DNA from: Sipunculus nudus | Lineage: Eukaryota; Annelida; Sipuncula; Golfingiida; Sipunculidae | Reading direction: 5' to 3' | DNA length: 64,000 nt | Assembly (NCBI GenBank): GCA_026874595.1 | Contig: CM049307.1 | Coordinates: 78,036,643-78,100,642, forward strand | Shown: positions 22,096 to 33,500 of the stretch, piece after piece | Position numbering within the stretch: position 1 is the first letter of the stretch | Layout of the letters: each line of letters opens with the position of its first letter | Program-made: the position numbers and the translations under genes | Notes under the pieces: generated by a model | Told to the model about the DNA's origin: nothing | Seen by the model: only the letters and a program-made list of their open reading frames with translations | Databases searched by the model: none

Positions 22096-25000
22096 TCATC
22101 CGGAACTTTTTTCTGAAGGCCCATCAGGAGATCGAACGAGGAATGTAATGAAAAACGATAGGAAAAATTGCCCCCCGGCCAGATAAAGCGCAGGGTCGTA
22201 GGAGTTCAGGTTATCCCGGATAAACCCTGAAACAAACGTATGGGAAAATAAGCCTACAGTATAAAAAATGTTTAAAGAAAAAGCAATATACCGATCAGTT
22301 AAATAATAAACGTAATCGATAAATTTATCATATCTGAATAAGAGAATACAACCAAATGTCAAGTCTATCTGGAGACACGCTTGATATGAACAATGCAGAG
22401 TATTTTGTCTTCAGTAATTCATGTATTTTTTTTGTATCGTATATTATAAAAAAACATAATCTGTCAAATTAATGCTGTTGCTCAGCCTTAGACACGTCTT
22501 ACCAGAAAGAGGCGCCGCAGTAAGGTAGGCCACACCAAACACAAAGAACCAAATGCAGAAAGAACGAGCGACTCTCTCCTGTCTAAACAATTCTACAATA
22601 ACGACCTGAAGCATCACAATGTGTCCACCTGTAAAATAAAACACACCACTTAAGTTAAAGTGCACATTATCCAGCAGAATACCCAGTCTGGTCGTGTATT
22701 GCTTCCATCATTGCCAATATAACATCAGTGAAAATTCTCAAATACAAATATATATAAAATCAAAAGAGGCAGAGAATCAACTTATAACGTTGCTCCAAAC
22801 AGAAAATCTGATTAAATTCTAATATTTTCTTTTCAAAAACTTAATGTATTGTTACAGTCAATCTTCAAAACTAAACTGATAATAGAACTTAAATTTCTTT
22901 ATTTTCTCAGTATTTCCCTAATAAGTTGAAGTAAGGTTTGGGCTCAAAGCACAATTTCTGTAATCATGCATGTGTCGTTGTATTTGACGACCGGAAAGTG
23001 TATCCTGTCAAACTTTTGTTGGCGTCATTTTATATTTACAAGTTGCCTTTAAATTGCAAAAGGTATTATGTGGTACTCAGGCAGTTTCTAACATTTGGAG
23101 GCAATTTTTTTTATGCAATAGATTTAAAGTTCGTTAACAAAGGAATCATAGCTTATTGTTCAGTTTATGCCAAAGAGAGACATGGTTAGGTTGGAATTAG
23201 GATAAACACTTTTTCTTCATATAAGTCCGACCTTTTCTGACTTACTACTATGGACACCAGAATGTAACAAAGTATACACAAGAAGAAATTTTTATGCTAA
23301 AAATCGACCACTTTCATGTAACTGAATGCGTATTGTAGGATTCTACTTACACAAAACAACAAGTGACCCATGGATCATGACGCTCAGTTAAATTGACATA
23401 CAGTTGATGCATGAAATAATTATTGATGTTATGATCTGGTGAAATATATTTGTTAAGGAACCTTGAAAATCGGAAGACTTCCAGTGTGCTAAAAATCATG
23501 TTTTCCCAAAAGTTCTTGGAATATAAGTAACAGCGACCTTATTTGAGGTTTCCGAGAGAAATTTACCAGGAAGTCCTTAAATGCTAAGTTAGAAGCTTCT
23601 ACATCAAACGTGTGTCAATCTGACTGATAGGGTACATAAAAATCATTTTCTTTCACAGTGACATAGTGTACAGAATATAGGTCACAGTGACTTATTATTT
23701 TATTTGGATGTCCAACGAGACATTACAATGATCTCCGTTAACGTTAAGAAAGATATGTTTGTCCTGTGTGACTTCCTGGGTGCTCCAAATCAGGTTTTCT
23801 ACCTGTACCCCATAGAAAATAGAACACAGTGACCTAATTTCAGGATCCAAACGAGATTGCCAAGGACCTCTCGAGATGTTATATCTGAAAGTTCTAGGTT
23901 CAAAGGTAAATTTTTTTGCCTTGCCTGCCTTGGTGCCCATAATTATACTTTTTGCCAGTCGCTGCAGAATTAAGGTGATTTTGACCGACCTAGTTTCCGA
24001 CCAAAGAAACTTGGCCAGAATCTCCTTGGATGTTGTGTCATAATGTATTCTAGGACTAATGGTTACCATTTCTGTCCTGTCTTTGAGATTAAATTATACT
24101 TTTGGCCCGTATCCTGCAGTGTAGAGGATATCGTAACCTAATTTCACATTATCAAGAAGATATCGACAATGTTCTGGATAATTATTTTCGGAGGGTACTT
24201 ACGAGCCCCATAGCCTCGAAGGATTTAGGTCGCAGTGACCTAATTCTAGGTTTCCTGGGAGATTTTTTATTTTCCTCCGTGAGTTTCAGTTAGAAGTTTC
24301 TAGGTCCAGTGGTCACGACTTGTGCCCTGTTAACGGACAACCGGACGGACGGATGGACGACGGACAAAGTGATTGCTATAGCTCGGATGACTTTTCCAAA
24401 AGACTTACCACCTGCAAACCCGCATACAACAAGAACAGTGTACATTGACCAAATACTCCTTAAAGACGGTATCAAAATATGATTCACGCCAGCCAGGATG
24501 AGACAGAAGCGATGAAGCCGAATATGTCGTCCTTGTAGGAAGGATGCATCGCCAATCAATCCGACCAATATCCGTCCTATGAGACTGCCAATCCCAAGGC
24601 AAGAAACAAACCATCCGGTCTCGTATTTAGTAAATCCCATTTCTGTACCTTTGTCAGGTGCAAACACGTACACCAGTGGATATCCAAGCTGAGTAGTAAA
24701 AAGTGCCAGCATGTAGAGGACAAACGACAGCTCCTTTAACAGACTGAAATCCACGGCGGTCTTTAATACTGCCAACAGGTTATTTTCCGTCTGGGTGTTA
24801 CCTTGTATATTTGATTGGTCACGCGTCTCTTGAAGATTATCGACAAGACGTGTCTCTTCTATTTCTTTATCAGGTCGGAGCAGCATCGACAACCACCAAC
24901 ACTGAAAAACTATACCGGCTTGGATCAACATGCACCCACGCCATGTGTATTTGTCCAGAAGATACCTGGTCAGAGGACCCATCGCAAACACGCCTACACT

Positions 25001-26656
25001 TGACCCTGCGTTTGCGATTCCCGTGGCTACGGCGCGATGTCGGTCAAAATATTTTGGAACCCCTACTGATGCCAAGAGCACTATGAATGAATATCCAAAA
25101 CCTAAAATGCGAATGAAACCAGGTCACATTGAAGTGTGTACCCTTTGTATAAGCATAAATTAACAATTTGAGTATAGGTATGGTGTTTGATTTCAAGGGT
25201 ACTAGCATGTTTGATTTGGTACATTACTATATATTCAAATACCTGTTACCAAGCCGTAAGTCACAGTGAAAACAGCGAGACTTTTGACAAATGAAGTCCA
25301 CAGTAAACCTGCAGCGGCTAAAAGTCCCCCATTCATACCAGTGGCGCGAAGAGACAAGACCTTCAGTAGCGGACTGGTGATCAATGCTAAAATAATAAAT
25401 TTATAACAAGATGAATAAACTGGACAACTCCATGGAAATTTGCAAAAATATAAAGAGACGTATGAAAAAAAAATGAACAATAATTTGTGCTGTTATTTAC
25501 TTTCCTAAAAAAAAAATCCAAACATATGCAGTAGGTGAGTAAAACAATTGACCTGACTATGAGCTTTACTTGACCTTAATAGCATATTCATTTAATGAAT
25601 AATCATGAGAATAATTGTTCCGTGCAGCCAATCAGGTCGCCAATATTACTCTAAAAATGTCAATCACATGAAAATAATAAAATTTGCATTATTTGGGAGA
25701 TCTCTCCCAAACAGAACACGTGTTGTCTGTACCAGTGCCCACGTCGGTATGTTTTTCAGGATATTTAAAAAAAAATTCTAGGCCAAAGATTGCAGGAGCC
25801 ACTCCTGACTACCCAATCGATAATAACGTCCTGCCCCCATGGCACGTTATTTATATGAGACAACTAAGTATGGCAAGACAGTTAACAATGACTGCGATAT
25901 ATTTATCAGTGCAGCGATTCCAGATGATGACGTCAGTCAATGCGACGTCTACGTAATCGACCTCTGTGACATCATTCTAAACAGCTGATTGTCTTCTAAA
26001 CAGCTCTCGCAATCATTGGCATCGAATACCTTCCGTGTTGGAGCGATTTGGGCTCATTATAATAATTATTATTATATCGGGGAGCATAAGGGCTCCGTGT
26101 GGTCAACTGCCTTACTGAACACTAATACTTTAATGGCAATTTTTTGTATCTTCCCAACGTATATTGTCCTTTTTTATTTTGAAATTATCTAAAATGTTAA
26201 AGGTGACTTACCTCCAAAATAAGACATAGCAGTTTGTACTGAAGACGGCAGGGCTAGAGTAGATGTGTCAGTGTCGAAACTTGACTTTAAGTCTTGATAG
26301 ATGATTCCGTACAGGAACAGTACTCAGTCCGATAGAACAAAGGTGACAAAGCATACGGCAAGTACAAGGTAGCTATACCGTGTTTCTATGCTGTCATCAT
26401 TTAATGGATCAGAGCACCCGTGACCTGGTGTCTTCATATTATCTTGTAGTGATGATACAAAATATGGGCTGTTATTTCTTGTATTAGCGTCTGTATATTC
26501 ATGATTTTCTTCGTTTGCTCTGTCCGGACTTGCATTTCCGATTGCAAAATGTATTGGACTGGCAGAGGTACACGCTCTTTCGTCACACAATGACATGGGT
26601 ATTGATTCTGATACACGAATATCTTCTCTCCCGTCGAAAGCTTTGTTCACCGACAT
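22096..26656 (-). pseudogene. Monocarboxylate transporter-like protein (SLC16 family), copy 2, with nonsense codon
   Basis: Five exons on the minus strand: 26656-26212, 25386-25243, 25101-24409, 22628-22503, 22226-22096. All introns are phase 1, as in copy 1; exons 2 (144 bp) and 4 (126 bp) match copy 1 exactly in length. The joined frame is 512 residues plus the stop. The signature 'YFDRHRAVATGIANAGSS' lies at ~214. Codon 111 is TGA (26326-26324) where copy 1 has the Gly of 'TDGLQSSYG'; a single G-to-T change would explain it. The frame on both sides is otherwise clean and all splice sites are good, so this is a young null allele, a recent pseudogene or an assembly error. Just upstream, 'ttttttttcag' at 26664-26674 looks like a splice acceptor 6-7 bases before the ATG, implying a non-coding first exon further upstream. 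I annotate it as a pseudogene only because of the stop. Confidence 0.85.
23340..24330. repeat. Dispersed degenerate tandem repeat with nuclear-receptor-like palindromes (copy in intron 3)
   Basis: This block lies in the intron between exons 3 and 4 of transporter copy 2. It begins 'caagtgacccatggatcatg' and continues as degenerate ~150-bp units built of 'ataggtcacagtgac', a 'cctaatttc' phrase, 'gaagtttctaggtc' and 'gtgccctgtt'. The same family occurs at 48.03-48.95 kb, and a scrap lies at 1.39 kb. Palindromes resembling AGGTCAnnnTGACCT are at 23679-23693 and 24227-24241, each one base off. The strings at 24330-24365 ('ggacggacggatggacgacg') often accompany such repeats. Confidence 0.7.
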
Positions 26657-27059
26657 GTTTCCCTGAAAAAAAAATGTCAATGCAAAGACGTATTTAAGAC
26701 ATATATTGGACTTATTTCATGGTCGAACAGGGGAACTTGCCGTCCTTACTTTTAAAAGCGGTAACTTTTGTTACCCTTTTTTTTGTGTGCACTAAACATT
26801 TTGGACAGCTAATTTGACATACCATCATCTAGTAAACGATTCTCTCATATTTTCCTCAGTAATTAACAACGATGCATTTCATAACGAGAACATTAGGGTA
26901 TGGTATGCGTCAGTTCCTTGATTGAATGGGCCTCACTTGTTTAGATGTTTTAAGTGGTTGAATCTTTGAACATGACTTGACATAATGTCAACGAAATTAA
27001 GTTACCATCAGACCCCTTTGAGCGGGAGATAAAGTGATCAGCTCCGTTCCTCTTTCAAT
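26657..27059. other. Upstream flank of transporter copy 2
   Basis: This probably holds the untranslated first exon and promoter of transporter copy 2, because a splice-acceptor-like 'ttttttttcag' sits at 26664-26674. I could not locate the exon itself. Confidence 0.3.
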
Positions 27060-27116
27060 CCATCGTGCCGTCCGTCGTGCCATCTGTCCGTCTGTCTGTC
27101 CGTTATCAATTTTATG

Positions 27117-27625
27117 CGGGGCGATATCTCAAAAAGTGTTACTCAGATTTACTTCAAATTGTAGAAGCAGGTGTATCTTTTGGGTGTCCGAAGCTGGTTA
27201 GGTTTCGGTTACGTTTGAATGATTTCTTATTTTTATGTATTTTTATGCAAAATTCAAACATTACATTTGCAACCCGATATCTCAAAAAGTTTTACCCGGA
27301 TCTTCTTAAGAATCTTCAGAGCTGATTAGGTTTTGGTTACGTTTGAATGATTTCTTATTTTTATGTATTTTTATGCAAAATAAACATTACATTTGCAACC
27401 CGATATCTCAAAAAGTTTTACCCGGATCTTCTTAAGAAACTTCAGAGCTGAATAGGTTTTGGTTCACTTGAATGATTTTTAAATTTCATTTCTGATTTTT
27501 TTTATGCAAAATTTGAACATTTCATATGCGACGCGATATCTCGAAAAGTTTCACTCAGACACCTGAATGATTTTGGATATTTTAATTGATTTTTAAACAA
27601 ACTTTTACATTTCAAACGTAATACT
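27117..27625. repeat. Tandem repeat, about four units of ~90-156 bp
   Basis: Units begin at about 27117, 27273, 27401 and 27535. Each starts 'gatatctcaaaaagttttac' or close to it and continues 'ttggttacgtttgaatgatt' and 'tttttatgcaaaatt'. Units 2 and 3 are the most alike; unit 4 is shortened and diverged. A 'gtccgtctgtctgtccgtta' string lies directly before the array. No protein can be assigned to it. Confidence 0.75.
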
Positions 27626-28612
27626 ATTTCTCAAACAGTCTGTCCGTCTCTGTCAGTTAACTTTTAATGTCGCCCCGATAACTGACCAGGGCTTTAGAGT
27701 GATTTTGACGAAATCACCATAAATTCTTACCAATAGATTTTCCCACCCAAGTTCGATTATATGCAAAATACCCGCATATATAATAAAGTCGCCGCTATAA
27801 CTTACGAGGAATACGATGGATTTTCATTAAACTCAAAAAAACATATTTACCAAACGAGTTTCTTACCAGATTTTATACTCATCAAAACTCCTTTTTAATG
27901 AGGTCAGAGGTGGCTGGATACACAATTGGCATTATCTGCACGTTTGCCATGGTTTTGTTATGAATTATTTTAATCTCATTTTTTGTATTTCACATTTCTG
28001 GGGAAACAAGGCTAACGAAAGGATAATGGAGCTCTGTATCAAAACTACTGTTAATTCTGCTGTTATCCGGATGTTTCGTTTATATTGCAATTTTGTGGTT
28101 TTCTTCATAGCCTGTAATACTCTACTTGTTTTCATGTTTTGGCATTTTCTATCACACGGCATGAAGTATGCACATACATTTTAGATGGAGGTCGTATTTT
28201 ATTCAATCTGAAACGCATAGAAGACACAGGCGACCATTACTTTGTCTTTAAATGTGCAAGAATCCACCATATTACCAATGGAAACGTAAGTGCTGTCAAA
28301 GTAGCGACGGACGCTTCTTATTTGGAGAAAAAAACAATACCTAGGGCAGGTACAAGAAATAATATAAATTATGCTCGAAGTTAGAGATCAAAATTTTAAT
28401 CCTACTCTGTGTCTCAGTCTGACCGCTGAAAGGCTTGCACGAAAAAAATTAAGACTAAATAAAGTCCTCAGCTGTTTCAGTTTGGACCCCCACCCCCTCC
28501 CTCCTGCATTTAGCGTGGTAACAGCAGCTTCTGATTAGTTGTCAAGCTTCGTACAGCCAATAGTTACCACCAAGCCATTTTTTTATTAAAATTACATTGA
28601 AGTAAGATTCAT
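27626..28612. other. Intergenic, no recognised gene
   Basis: Short ORFs at 27960-28184 and 28139-28384 are the longest; neither resembles a known family or has clear splice sites. Confidence 0.35.
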
Positions 28613-28762
28613 GCGAGGAGTGCCAAGACCCAACGTTGTTACATTTAATTTTGACTGACAGCTAACCGGCCCAGCAACCCACGTGTATAGGGCCCTCTAC
28701 TGCTGGGTTGTCAGGGTTCCTCTTGTGACCAAGTTGCTACATTGGCTCTGGGCACTCCTCGC
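28613..28762. repeat. 150-bp inverted-repeat unit (hairpin or small MITE)
   Basis: It is bounded by a perfect 12-bp inverted repeat, GCGAGGAGTGCC at 28613-28624 and GGCACTCCTCGC at 28751-28762. Inside lies a second, imperfect palindrome ('ccagcaaccc' against 'gctgggttg') around 'tagggccct'. There is no ORF. It could be a miniature transposon or a structured element. Confidence 0.55.
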
Positions 28763-28969
28763 TGGATGGGTGTCCGCTGGCTGGAATAACGAATGGTATA
28801 ACGGCTGTTATAATGATAGATACCCAAAATAGAATATTCCTGAAGTCATTATAGGTCGGTGAAGCGGGAACAATGTGGAAATATAATGACTTATTATTTT
28901 ATAAGAGTATGTGTTTATGCGTATGTTAGAGAGCGTGCTCGGTTTTTAGCGAACCTGTGAACTTATGCG

Positions 28970-29500
28970 ATTGCGCAGCGTCGTCCGTCCGCTGTCCGCT
29001 GTCCGTACGGAAATTCATGCTATCTCAGAAACCGCCAGAGCTAGCAGCTCCAAATTGAATGTAAGAATCAGTCACATGTCAAACTTTATCGGATTGAGCT
29101 TACTTTTTATTAATTATCTCCATTAACTTCAATTTTATAGGGAAAAAGCTTAAAAACTCAAAAAATCTTCTTCTCCGAAACCTTTCAGCCAAATTGTGCA
29201 GATTTCTACAGAAATTATTCCAGAAACAGCCTCTATCAAGTTTTATTCATCTTTTCAAAGAAGCATACTAAACTTTCAATCTCAGAAACGGCTGGAGCTG
29301 TCATCCCCAAATTTTATTGCAATGTTGGTCACATGAGTCTTATCTGGAATTGAGGTATTGTTGGCGCCACCTTCATCGGTCTTGTACGGGAGGTCAACAG
29401 TGCCTGTATCATACTGAGGGCTACAAAACACTTCCCCTATGAAACAATATGGCCAAATTGAATAATATCGCACAGAAATGATTCTAGGGTAGTGCTTTTT
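28970..29500. repeat. Degenerate dispersed repeat beginning with GTCCG motifs
   Basis: It starts with 'gtcgtccgtccgctgtccgc' and then carries diverged copies of a phrase like 'tctcagaaacggctggagct', at about 29020 and 29280, each followed by 'ccaaat' and 'gtcacat'. These are probably two decayed units of one repeat family. No coding sequence was seen. Confidence 0.5.
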
Positions 29501-30162
29501 GAAGTTTGTTAAGATGGTCTCTGTTCAGTGAGTTTTGGCTGAGTTATGGGAAACTGAAATTAGTCAATTTCGCCCTACAGCTCAAAGGATATGGGCAACA
29601 AAGACATTATTTAAGGTTTCCAGGAGATTTTTCATGGATGTCTCTTCGTTTTAAATAATAAAATTTTCGGCTATATGCTTACGAATTGTAACCTGTTAAC
29701 AGACGACTGCATCTTTGAAAGTCTAAAAAATAGAGAAAAAAGGCATAAATATACGAAAAAAATCAAGATGGTGCCACCTGTGTGCAGAAACGAATGAAAC
29801 ATTTCATGATTAATATCCATGCAAAAAATCAAGGAGTTAAAAATAAAGTAGTTGTTCAGAAACTTGAGCTTTTGTATAAAATTTTCCATTATTCTTGGGG
29901 CATATTTTGGACCCCCATAGATTATAGGATATGGGTCTGCGAGTTGAGCTTCATTCTCTATCCCACCAGAAGAACCAAAAAGATAGCCCTGCCTGGGCTT
30001 TGGTTTTTGCGTTTACTAATAAAATGCTTAAAATAAAACGTGATTCCATGTACCGATAGACTAAACTCAGTGCCAGCTCTTATCACTAAAGCCCTGTTAA
30101 GTCCCTGTAGTGAATCCTTGATATTTGCATATTAGGGCGTCACAAGGCTCTTTGAGGACTAG

Positions 30163-30215
30163 CCCTAGTAACGGGTCTCACATGGGGGCCCTGGCCCATG
30201 TGAGAGCCCTAGTAA
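30163..30215. repeat. Short palindrome flanked by 9-bp direct repeats
   Basis: CCCTAGTAA at 30163-30171 and 30207-30215 flanks a hairpin in which 'GGGTCTCACATGGG' (30173-30186) pairs with its near-perfect complement ending at 30209, around an 8-bp loop. The layout looks like two transposon termini brought together between target-site duplications, but it is very short. Confidence 0.6.
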
Positions 30216-30399
30216 GACATCATGTACAAACTGGCGACCCTTAATTCTGCATTAAAACAGTATTATTTTAGTAAAATATTGCAATATTGGTTATATTTGA
30301 TGGTATGGTAATAAAACTTACGATATATTTCGTGTATCTCTGCCCAAAACAACTGATTTTCAGAAGGTACCGTTTAGCCGGTCATAACACAGCATGTCT

Positions 30400-30569
30400 G
30401 TTGGGAATTCCCCGGGAAAACCCCGTTTACGTCATATGCGCCACCTCGTGATGGCCCGTAATCCCGGTGACAGCTGAGGGACCGTCTCAATTGCACACAT
30501 TTCGAGTGGTTTCACGTATGATTCATCGTCTCAGTATTTGCACACGGACAGCACCGCGCCGTTTAAACA
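30400..30569 (+). promoter_or_regulatory. Putative promoter of the RecQ-like helicase gene
   Basis: This segment is richer in CG than the AT-rich sequence on either side and has no ORF. It contains a CRE-like 'ttacgtca' near 30427 and ends directly at the helicase ATG, whose context 'aacaATGG' is favourable. There is no obvious TATA box. The assignment is by position and composition only. Confidence 0.35.
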
Positions 30570-33500
30570 ATGGAGTCTCACGTGGCGAGAGTGTTGGAAA
30601 AGTACAATTTTCCATTCACAGAACTTCGTCAAAAGCAAGCTGATATCATCAGGACTGTTTTAAACCGAAAAACGTGTTTTGGGGTACTACCAACAGGCTT
30701 TGGGAAAAGTGAAGTGTTTGGTTTTCCTCCATTGATAATGGATGAGGTATGAACATATTCTTTATCTATGAATTATAAGTATAATCAATAAATATATTTA
30801 TAATATATATATATTTAAAAAACTGACAAGTTTTTTGTGTGTCAAAGTAATATTTTTTATAGGTTTACTATAATTTTTATAGGTTTACTGTATTTCCCAG
30901 TATGGATTGTTATATGGTTTTAAATAAAACTTATTTTATCTTATGAAATAAAATTCTTTATCAGTTAATTTATTTCCTAGTTCACATATTTAACTTATTC
31001 CTCATAAGTGCATACAATACTGGTTACTAGTACACCAAGGTTGCAGTCAGCTTCTTGTCCTGTGCCGTTGCTGGCCCAGGTCAGTCACACACGCTTAGCC
31101 TATAGGCAAATACCTGGATACAGGTAAAATTTATAATAAAAATAATTTGGTTTTAAATGTTTTGCACTACTTTTTAAATCCACTTTAGTTGCTTTGCTTG
31201 GGCAGGGCATGGGGCTGGTTGGTCGGTCATTTTGCTGCCAGGTAATAATTAGTCACCCTTAATGAAGCATTGTCCAGCTCATGCAGTCGCTCTCGCAATT
31301 AAACTTCTACTATTCTATATATATAAATATATTTTTCTTTTCTGTGTGAAGATCTGTAAAACAAATAAAACGTTATTTTTGCTTATATTTTATCATCTAA
31401 GACAACATGTTATTTAAAAAGGTTAAAATTATTGACCAGCCGAGTCAGTTACTCTCGCATTTATTTCCTATTTGTTCGAAATTTATTGAATTTGTGTGCG
31501 AGAGAAATCGCTCAACATCATCCAACAGTGTACTTTAATTAAATATGTAATTTCATTCATTTTTTTACTCACAACAATTTATTTCACCACTTTTTTGGTG
31601 TCGTCCGTGCTACGTACTGAGTGTACGTACTGGGCACTAACCATATAGCAGGTATACACTAACAGATGCACACTTTTTTAGGTATTTAATGATAACCTTA
31701 ATATAGTAGCTATTGTTAATATGTTAATCTCAGTAATATGTAAGATATATTAAATATGGCTTGATTTATCGGCTAATTATTAATCTGTATCCTTGGTTTC
31801 TAGATGGACCCATCTGTACGCCATATCTGCCTGATTGTTACACCTCTGAGGTCACTGATGATTAATCAAGTTGAAAGGTGGAAAAAGGCTGGTATCGAAT
31901 GTGCCGCAATTCTCCAGGTCAACGAGATGGACCCTGAGGTGATTAAAGGTACAAAATCTGTTGGGTGTGTTGAGTGGGTCACACAGTGATGCTGGTATAC
32001 AGGTTATATTTTATTGCATTGTGGGGTCTGCACAATTAATATATATGCAGTTTATATTCATATTGTCTTCTTTATCTTGTTTTCATATATGCCCCCTATA
32101 GTCTGCCTTGTAGGTCTACCAAATCAACCCTCAAGGCATCTGAGTAAACAACGTTTACGCTTATTATAACCGAACGTTAATGAACAAGTTGATAACAGGT
32201 TCCTTAAGTGACAAAACATATTTCATCCTATCGTGTGTTATATGAATTACAAGTGATGGTGAAAAAATTTGAACATATTTTACAGGGATCAAGGCAGGTT
32301 ACTATTCATTGGTCTTCACTTCTCCGGAGAGCATATTGCAGACCCAATGGAGGGAAATGCTTCAGACCAGTCAATGGACCAAGGCTCTGTGTCTTGTTTG
32401 CTGTGATGAGGCGCACTGTATACACGAATGGTAATTATGCTTGCATGTGCTTGTGCTTAATTTCATAACTGTCTCAAATTATATAAGTATACATACACAC
32501 AGATAACATAAAATGATGACTATCCTAATGATCACATGCAGCGGTTTTCACCTATTTTCTCTATATCTCATACAAATGGTTTAATGTTTGAGTTCATGTA
32601 AAATTGTCATGATTTTTGGTTCTGCTCTTAAAGTACTGGAACCCCTGAAACATTACACACGTTATATATTCAGGTTATGTCTTTATTTACTTAAATTGAC
32701 CACATATATTAATGCACCATATTAACGTTTTGCTTAAGGGGCCTGGAATTCAGGGAAGACTACAGAAATGTGTATGAATTGCGCAGTCTTGTTGATGTTC
32801 CATGGTTATTCCTCACTGCAACATGTACCGAAGACATGTATGGTTCCATTCTTAAAATGATGGGTTTAAAGCCAGTGAACGTGGAGCTGATTTCAGTGGC
32901 GCCAGACAGGCCAAACATTTTCTTGGATTTCGTCTTGAATTTCACAGGTTCGTCAAACCCAGTTTTTTTTTCAATTATGACTTGATTGTATCACATTATG
33001 CATTATATCAGAATTTAATGCCATGTCCAAAGAGAACTCACCTGTATATGGAAACTGGGGAGCTCTTCCACATGAGTAGATTTTTGTTTGTGTTAATATA
33101 ATTTCCTACAGGACCAAGCTTTGCTATGAACTTAATGAACCAGCTCTTGTGCAACAGCTTTGAATGAGTGAATGAATGGAAAGAAAATAATGTTACTTTT
33201 AATTCACAGGTGAACCCGGGGAAGACCTCAAGTGGTTGTTTAAAGAGGCCCTGCAAGAACAAAACAGAATGCCCAAAACCATTATCTACTGTTCTGATCA
33301 CAAAAGTCAGTGCGATATATACGAAACCTTAATCTCTGCATTGGACGCAGAAGGGAAGGCGTATCTTGGGGGCGACAGGGAGGATTTCAACAACCATATT
33401 ATAGGTTTTTTTTCTCAATTTTTCTATGCAAGTTTAGAGCCAGAAACTTGTACCTGTACCCAGGTACACATTAAAGAGAACCTGTACCTGGGACTAAAGT

